The position numbers and the translations under genes were made by a program. Under the pieces are notes generated by a model that saw only the letters and a list, made by a program, of their open reading frames with translations, made no database searches and was not told the origin of the DNA. DNA of 64,000 nt from Oscarella lobularis (lineage: Eukaryota; Porifera; Homoscleromorpha; Homosclerophorida; Oscarellidae): the NCBI RefSeq assembly GCF_947507565.1, contig NC_089184.1, positions 1,922,001 to 1,986,000 of the forward strand. The letters run 5' to 3'. Of the stretch, positions 59,601 to 64,000 are shown piece after piece; the stretch's first letter is position 1, and every line of letters starts with the position of its first letter.

Positions 59601-62600
59601 GGTAGTGTGCGGGACTTCGATTATTTTTTGACGTAGCTCGTCGTCTGGTTCATCTGGCTCCGGCTTCAATCGACTCTGTCTTCCGAGAGATCCTACTGCT
59701 GGCTTCCAGCATCGTGACACAGACCAAAGTAGTGCTGACACGTACGGATCAGAGTACGAGACAGGCGGCGCCGGTCCGGTGGGTCCGCGCGCCGTCGCCA
59801 ATAGTCCAATTCCGTGCGTCGCTTGCGAAGCAGTTCGCGGAGCCGTGTTGCACGTCTGGGGCTCAACCTTGTGCCCTTCAAGGTGGACTCAAGAGTACTT
59901 CGGCTACGTGATGGCGAACTATTATACGAGCTACAAAGGCGAGTACGTCTGTGTTGATTCCAACATGGAAAAAGGCGACGGGTCGACGAATCAGAATCAG
60001 GATCGCTGGTACTTGACAGAAACGTATTGCGGCAGTTTGAAGTGTCCGCCCTACGTCGTTTATCGTGAGGCGGTCTGTGCCGTCTGTTCGCCTCCTATTG
60101 GGGAATCCGGCTCTGTGTATGTTCACTGGGGAAAGAAAACGTGTCCTGCGTCGGCCACCCTTCTCTACCCAGGTCAAGCGGCCAGTGAGCATTACAACAC
60201 TCACGGTAGCGGAGGCAATGCTCTCTGTATGACCGATTCTCCTAATTGGTCAGGCATATCGACAAGCGACGGAAATCAGAACGGCGCTCGCCTGTATGGT
60301 GCTCGTTATTCGGGAAGTAGTAGCAGTCTGCCGAACTTTTTCAAGCGCGTCGGGGGAAAATCAGTGCCGTGTAGCCTGTGCTACGTTCAAGAAAAAGAAG
60401 CTCACATCGTGGCACCGGGCAGCGACGTGTGTCCTAAGGGGTGGACTCTGGAGTACAAAGGATACATTTTTGCGGGCTATTACAGTCACAAGAGAAGCGA
60501 CTGGGTATGCATCGACCAGGACGCAGAAGAAGGTCACTCCGGCTCGACATCTGCTTATTGGTATCCGACCGAAGTCCGATGTGGTAGCATACCGTGTTCA
60601 ACGAACACGCAAAACGCCTACATTTCCGAACGCGAAGTGACGTGTGCCGTTTGCACGCCGGAGACGAAAAGAAGAAGCTCGGTTTATGTTCGTTGGGGAC
60701 GAACGACGTGTCCAGCCGGCGCGACGCAAGTGTACGCAGGTCTCACGGCCGGTGCTTATCATTCGCACAGTGGCAGCGGATTGACCTCCCTCTGCTTACG
60801 CACTAATGCAACGTACAATGAGCGTAGCGATAGTAATGAATACGGCGCGCTTCTCTACGGATTTGAGTACGACATCAACGGATTGACCAGCAACGACTAT
60901 AGAAGCGTACATAATGCCGAGGTGAGTTAAATTTTACGGTTGTTTCTTTGTTTTTATGCAGTTTTTGTTTAGATTCCTTGTTCTGTATGCGAAAACGTTC
61001 TATCCTCGTCTACCATGACTGTATTCGGTAAGAGTACCTGTCCTTCTGACTACGTGTCGGACTACACTGGTTACGGCTTTGCGTCGTACCACGGACACTA
61101 CAAAACGGATTTTATTTGCATCGACGATAAGCCGGAAAGGTTTGGCCGTCGAGGCACATCGAACGACGACCAGGCACGAATGTATCCGATGGAAACGCGT
61201 TGCGGCACGCTGACGTGCCCACCTTACACGAACTACCGCGAAGTTTTGTGCGCTCAATGCAGTCTTCGTTTGCCCAGTTGCCCTCTCTACGTCGACGGTC
61301 AAACGTGCGTGTCCAGCTGTCCCGCGACGAAGTATGCCGACAGCGCGAAAAGATGTCAGGCGTGCTATAGTGAGTGCGACGGATGCACGGGTGGTTCTTG
61401 GACCGACTGCACGGCTTGTCTGAACTATAATCTGAAGAGCAACGTCCAGTCAATCAGCTCGAAGAGCGCAATCACTATTAATCTCGACGACGGCACATCG
61501 ATTGTCATCGATCAGAATGACATTCTTGTCAAGGGAGCAGACGGAAATAGACTCGGAGGAAAATGCGTTTCTGCTTGTCCAGAAAAGACGGTTGCGAACG
61601 CTCTAAAGGAATGCGTTCCAAAGACAGGTGCGTTTGTAGACCATAGAGTATCGTCTTTCTTTTATGCACCTCCTCTCGTTAGCTGACCTGGATTGTGCTG
61701 GCGTTCCCAATGGCAAAGCGACGATTGACTCGTGCGGCGTGTGCGACGGCGACGGAACTAGCTGCCTGCGAAAATCCGTGTTCACCCGCTGGGGACAAGC
61801 ATCGTGCCCGAGTGGAACGAAGCAAATTTACGATGGCTACCTATCGATGTAGGCGCGAAACACTTCCAGATTTTTCTTTAACCTGAATATTTTCTCGCTT
61901 TCAGGGCTCATTACAGTCACCCCGGATCGGGATCAAACCCAATGTGTCTGACAAAGAATCCTGGTTCGTCCTTTGAGGCAACGACCACCAGTCAGGACGG
62001 CGACAGCGTCTACGGCGCCGTTTACATTACGAGTGGCTACGGGGTATCCGATCTCAAGCCCGTTCACGACTACAAAGCGTCTTGCTCCATTTGCGAAACG
62101 AATTCGTCTGTGACGATCACCGTGTACGGCACGCCCGAATGTCCGAGCGGTTGGATAACGGAATACAAAGGATATCTCATGTCGAACTATTACCATTCTA
62201 GTTCGTCCTACGATCGAACGGAATTTGTCTGCGTAGATCAGCACCCAGATACGACGCTCGGAAAAGGCAGCAGCGGCGAAGCGCGTCTATATCCAACAGA
62301 ATACGAATGCGGATCTCTACCATGCAACGTCTACAAGGAGAATCGCGAAGCGACTTGTGCCGTGTGCTCCGCGCCGCTTTCTAACACCACGGGCTCCGTG
62401 TACACGAGATGGGGTCGTACGACGTGTCCAACCGGGACCGAGCTTCTCTACACGGGTTACGCGGGCTCCGGTAACGCTGGTCATCGAGGATCGGGAGCAA
62501 CGAACATGTGCTTGACAAAATCGCCTAAATATTTAACGTACAACGATGGCAATCAGAATCCCGCGCTTCTTTACGGCGTTCAGTTCTATCAAAGCGGAAT

Positions 62601-63519
62601 TGTGCCGGAGTTCGACGCCGTCTACAAGCGAGCGATGCCGTGCAGTGTTTGCTACACGACAGCCGTCTCTAATATCATGTATCCGGCTCGAACCGATTGC
62701 CCGGCGAATTGGAAGCTCCAATACACTGGCTACATCATGTCCACGTACTATTCGTCGCGTCAAACGGATTGGGCGTGTGTCGACGCCAATCCCGACAATC
62801 TTGCACCAGGCAACGAAAATTCGCTCAACATTCCTTGGTATCTAACAGAAATTGAATGCGGCAGCATCTGGTGCCGCAACCAGATCGGCCGCTACATTCA
62901 GGATCGCGAGTTGACCTGCTCCGTCTGCACACCCGACTACGACAAGGCCGGTGTCGCCGCGCCGACGTACGTTCGATGGGGTCGAAATGAATGCCCGCTC
63001 GACGACGACACGTTGATATACAGTGGCTTCGCTGCTGGATCTCACAACGACTACTCGGGAAGCGGTGTCGGTGTTCTGTGCATGCCCAAAGTGCCTCTGT
63101 ACGGCGACTACAAAGACGGCAATCAGAACGGGGCGCGATTGTACGGGTTCGAGTACGAGACGGGATCGAACTTTGTTGGGTCTGATATGCGTGCCGTCTA
63201 TCAGGCCGAAGTGCCGTGCGCCGTCTGTATGAACAGTAACACCGCGTCAACGTTTCTCATGTACGGATCGGATGTTTGCCCGTCGGGATACAGTGTCGAT
63301 TATTGGGGTTACTTGTTTGCCAAGCATTACTCACAGAGTTCGAAGTGCAGACAAGTCTGCATTGATGGATCACCACGACAATACAATAACACTCTGGGTA
63401 CTCAGAACAACAATCAAGCACGATTCTATCCTGCGGAAAAAGAAGGCGGCAATTTGCCGAATCCGCCTTATACAACCAATACGGAGCTCTTGTGCTCTCA
63501 GTGTAGCAGGCGTCCGTAA
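41601..63519 (+). CDS. Giant type II membrane protein with 27 WGR (short-chain collagen C4-like) modules, TSP1 domains and Cys-rich linkers
   Basis: One gene of about 47 exons joined by 45-68 bp GT-AG introns; every junction I checked keeps frame. The product is about 6,500 residues. The cytoplasmic start (ATG 41601, MDRRNDPTVVNNPMFLPS) has NPMF and NPTY motifs and a Lys-rich stretch. It is followed by one hydrophobic helix (GLIAVAVIGLILAIVAIVLV, about 42050) with no signal peptide, hence type II. Next come a Ser/Thr/Pro stalk with a KPGVTQ repeat, coiled coils (43040-43610), a TSP1 domain (43697-43912), and nine super-repeats. Each module reads Y-x-RWGR-x-x-CP, LVYSG-x-AAG, GSGAN-x-LC, LYG-x-EY-x-TSGYG, VPCAVC, MVPG, CP-x-GW-x-x-EY-x-GYLM, VCVD, YPTE-x-ECGS-x-x-C, REL-x-CAVCSPE. 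I recognise this from sponge short-chain collagen C4-type proteins, but no Gly-X-Y triplets occur here. Gene unity is inferred from continuous splicing. Confidence 0.85.
42690..42855 (+). repeat. KPGVTQ-type tandem repeat in the stalk
   Basis: About five degenerate copies of a KPGVTQ/QQPVTQ unit follow NGSTTGTPAG. They form a Thr/Pro/Gln-rich, probably O-glycosylated, extended stalk between membrane and coiled coil. Confidence 0.75.
43697..43912 (+). other. TSP1 domain preceding super-repeat 1
   Basis: WGEWSVC-TKTCGGGIQTRKRR and NIGIC show a canonical thrombospondin type-1 domain with six cysteines. A 68-bp intron splits it between WSVCTK and TCGGG. Confidence 0.85.
43937..45770 (+). repeat. 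Super-repeat 1 (modules A1, B1, C1, half-module D1)
   Basis: Starts YVRWGQTTC, with introns in A after the YSG segment and before WYPTE. B starts LYTRWGRTTC (about 44655) and C VFTRWGRTTC (about 45222). D1 is the half module YTLFGKLDCP (about 45562). Module A1 uniquely carries a Ser run and RRKR before its CP-GW segment. Confidence 0.85.
44328..44339 (+). other. Predicted furin cleavage site RRKR in module A1
   Basis: Codons CGT CGT AAG CGC follow a Ser run and precede Ala-Pro-Lys-Gly. This fits the R-x-K/R-R convertase consensus in an exposed, flexible loop. Corresponding loops of the other 26 modules have no such motif. Confidence 0.65.
45787..46256 (+). other. Linker 1: furin-like Cys-rich domain plus CGVCGGDG
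   Basis: After CGSLPCPPYTQNREIVCAQC, a furin/GF-receptor-like segment follows (CHDECLDGCFGAEADQCSRC, then CPDDYVRTPE). After an intron comes FDACGVCGGDGTTCN, the motif also seen in ADAMTS Cys-rich regions. Confidence 0.8.
46257..47960 (+). repeat. Super-repeat 2
   Basis: A2 starts YTRWGSSYCP and has the conserved intron before GHSGSGYNRLC. B2 (YVQWGRKTC, about 46917), C2 (YTRWGRRQC, about 47502) and D2 (FTKFGNVSCP, about 47787) lie on one exon running from about 46660 to 48300. Confidence 0.85.
47980..48447 (+). other. Linker 2: furin-like Cys-rich domain plus CGVCGGDN
   Basis: CPPYKGDREISCVQCS leads into CRACDETCGDEGCRGPGATN and CPSGTVKTIENKC. After an intron near 48302-48354 comes IDACGVCGGDNSSC. 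Confidence 0.8.
48448..50190 (+). repeat. Super-repeat 3
   Basis: A3 YIRWGRTTCP, B3 YTRWGRNDCP (about 49113), C3 YTRWGRPDC (about 49674) with an extra intron inside the GSG segment at about 49769-49818, and D3 FTLFGNVTCP (about 50010). Confidence 0.85.
50205..50481 (+). other. Linker 3: TSP1 domain
   Basis: Here the furin-like linker is replaced by a TSP1 domain (NWTDWDECSKACGGGTKNRT, then CNAEAC) encoded on the same exon as D3. Confidence 0.85.
50482..52225 (+). repeat. Super-repeat 4
   Basis: A4 is variant (YIRFGRYTC, Phe for Trp) and its second half uses TLYGETSCPKGW. B4 YTRWGRKSCP (about 51096), C4 FTRWGHTQCP (about 51660), D4 FTHFASNVCP (about 51993) after an intron at 51903-51954. Confidence 0.82.
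52240..52608 (+). other. Linker 4: TSP1 domain
   Basis: SSWSRWSSCTQSCGGEGVHT and CNVQPC form a TSP1 domain. An intron (about 52347-52399) separates it from the preceding RPVDCI. Confidence 0.85.
52609..54440 (+). repeat. Super-repeat 5
   Basis: A5 YIRWGRKSCP, B5 YTRWGRKTCP (about 53269), C5 FTRWGRNSC (about 53831), D5 FTRFGTNTCP (about 54266). C5 is the most intron-split C module, with introns near 53881, 54018 and 54177. Its EY-x-TSGYG motif is altered (EYEAASCLRG). Confidence 0.82.
54455..54865 (+). other. Linker 5: furin-like Cys-rich domain plus CGVCGGDG
   Basis: CHELCGAQGCKGPTTGDC and CPAGYRANSAKEC precede FDRCGVCGGDGQSCNQ. Unlike linkers 1, 2 and 6-8, no intron separates the two parts. 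Confidence 0.8.
54866..56680 (+). repeat. Super-repeat 6
   Basis: A6 YVHWGSTQC, B6 YTRWGKRSCP (about 55540), C6 FTRWGAKSCP (about 56111) and D6 FTQFGSDICP (about 56501). Introns split C6 (56163-56218) and precede D6 (about 56410-56458). Confidence 0.82.
56688..57197 (+). other. Linker 6: furin-like Cys-rich domain plus CGVCGGNG
   Basis: CHVECDGGCSGSSARNCTQC and CPDGYLPNPTKTC; after an intron (about 57052-57105) comes IDTCGVCGGNGDTC. Confidence 0.8.
57198..58985 (+). repeat. Super-repeat 7
   Basis: A7 YVRWGRKTCP, B7 YVRWGGTTCP (about 57891) with a degenerate IQYNWRGS instead of EY-x-TSGYG, C7 YTRWGRTQCP (about 58458), and D7 FTLYGNATCP (about 58798). Confidence 0.84.
59055..59511 (+). other. 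Linker 7: furin-like Cys-rich domain plus CGVCGGDG
   Basis: CDDQCGSNGCTGPAPTECIA and CPNGTIPNPNSTC; after an intron (about 59369-59418) comes YDACGVCGGDGTSCN. Confidence 0.8.
59512..61185 (+). repeat. Super-repeat 8
   Basis: A8 YIRWGRKSCP, B8 YVHWGKKTCP (about 60118), C8 YVRWGRTTCP (about 60685) and D8 MTVFGKSTCP (about 61012). A long exon runs from about 59638 to 60920. Confidence 0.84.
61198..61778 (+). other. Linker 8: Cys-rich domain with an extra ~45-residue insert, plus CGVCDGDG
   Basis: CYSECDGCTGGSWTDCTACL is followed by a Cys-free insert (ISSKSAITINLDDGTSIVID, about 61430-61560) found in no other linker. CPEKTVANALKEC follows, and after an intron IDSCGVCDGDGTSC. Confidence 0.8.
61779..63519 (+). 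repeat. Super-repeat 9, terminal
   Basis: A9 FTRWGQASCP, B9 YTRWGRTTCP (about 62398), C9 YVRWGRNECP (about 62969) and D9 FLMYGSDVCP (about 63254). The final segment lacks the usual Cys pair and the protein stops at LLCSQCSRRP with no linker after it. Confidence 0.84.
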
Positions 63520-63612
63520 ATTCCTTGTGCACGTGAAACTGACCGCGTTTGTGAGCTGCTCTTGATCTGTGTCGTCTGCAACATTGCTTTTGTGTTTACT
63601 TTTTTGTACGTT

Positions 63613-63890
63613 TTATGCTTTGTAAGACCATTCGGTCTGCGCCGAATATATTTCTAGCACACGTTTTCTCCTAAAGTAAAAAGACACAGTGAGAGCAGGT
63701 ACTGAATGTGCTACTGTTAGTCGTACTGTTGAACGTACCGCATTGTAGTATGTGCGACGCATCGTGCGGCAGAACCTTTTGAATTCTGATCGCATTCGCC
63801 CTCGACTGTATTGTCGAGGAGTTGGAATAAATTTGAGTCCTTTTTCAAGGACCAATTTTTCCGCGTCTGTGAGTTGTCCTCGTTTGTGAT
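63613..63890 (-). mobile_element. Retroelement reverse-transcriptase N-terminal fragment
   Basis: The minus-strand frame contains QLTDAEKLVLEKGLKFIPTP followed by SEFKRFCRTMRRTYYN. This resembles the segment just before the polymerase core in invertebrate RTs (Penelope- or DIRS-like; class undecided). It ends after about 90 codons with no RT core in the window, so it is a truncated copy. It may also extend beyond the right edge. Confidence 0.45.
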
Positions 63891-64000
63891 GTGATAGGTG
63901 GCTTCACGATTGTCGATTTCTGGACTTGAATTTATTGAGTCTCTATCGACAACTCGAGAGTCGCTACTACTATCTTTATTGCAAATAGCACTATCATACA

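Noticed and set aside
41601-63519. Splitting the giant locus into several separate genes at the linker borders
   Set aside because: Every linker is entered and left by in-frame splicing or continuous exon, with no internal signal peptide, stop or promoter gap.

Overview
The window looks like compact, intron-rich animal DNA, and most likely comes from a sponge (Porifera; a homoscleromorph is my best guess). Genes are close together on both strands and nearly all introns are 45-90 bp with normal GT-AG ends. There is a metazoan gene set: DAPK with a death domain, proprotein convertases, TSP1 proteins, HSBP1, RGP1 and PPIL6. The main poriferan hint is a giant gene built from a Cys-rich module with a WGR core. 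I recognise this module from sponge short-chain collagen C4-type proteins. The taxonomic call is inference from recall; no search was run.

Left part (1-17 kb). A large lipid-transfer protein of the MTP/vitellogenin family runs off the left edge. Next is a full-length DAPK (kinase, CaM-binding segment, ankyrins, Roc-COR, death domain). Then comes an ADP-ribosyltransferase with a ubiquitin-binding MIU-like motif and a UBA-like tail. It is head to head with a glycerol-1-phosphate dehydrogenase-like gene. Decayed copies of a GNAT gene and of that dehydrogenase follow, then two tandem secreted TSP1 proteins.

Middle part (17-41 kb). A repeat-rich stretch holds a MITE with perfect target-site duplications inside an open reading frame, hairpins and a small Kelch ORF. 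A four-copy GNAT tandem array follows (two intact, two broken), then HSBP1 with an AT-AC intron. Three proprotein convertase genes are clustered: a membrane furin, a PC5/6-like enzyme with 26 furin-type repeats on one exon, and a soluble divergent enzyme. RGP1 lies among them. A coiled-coil protein and PPIL6 follow.

Right part (41.6-63.5 kb). One 22-kb gene of about 47 exons encodes a type II membrane protein of roughly 6,500 residues. After a short cytoplasmic tail, a membrane segment, a Pro/Thr-rich stalk, coiled coils and a TSP1 domain, the ectodomain has nine super-repeats of about 2.0-2.3 kb. Each has three WGR modules plus one half module. Super-repeats are joined either by TSP1 domains or by furin-like Cys-rich linkers ending in a CGVCGGDG motif. 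A polybasic RRKR site in the first module suggests processing by convertases like those encoded 3-17 kb away. A reverse-transcriptase fragment lies at the right edge.
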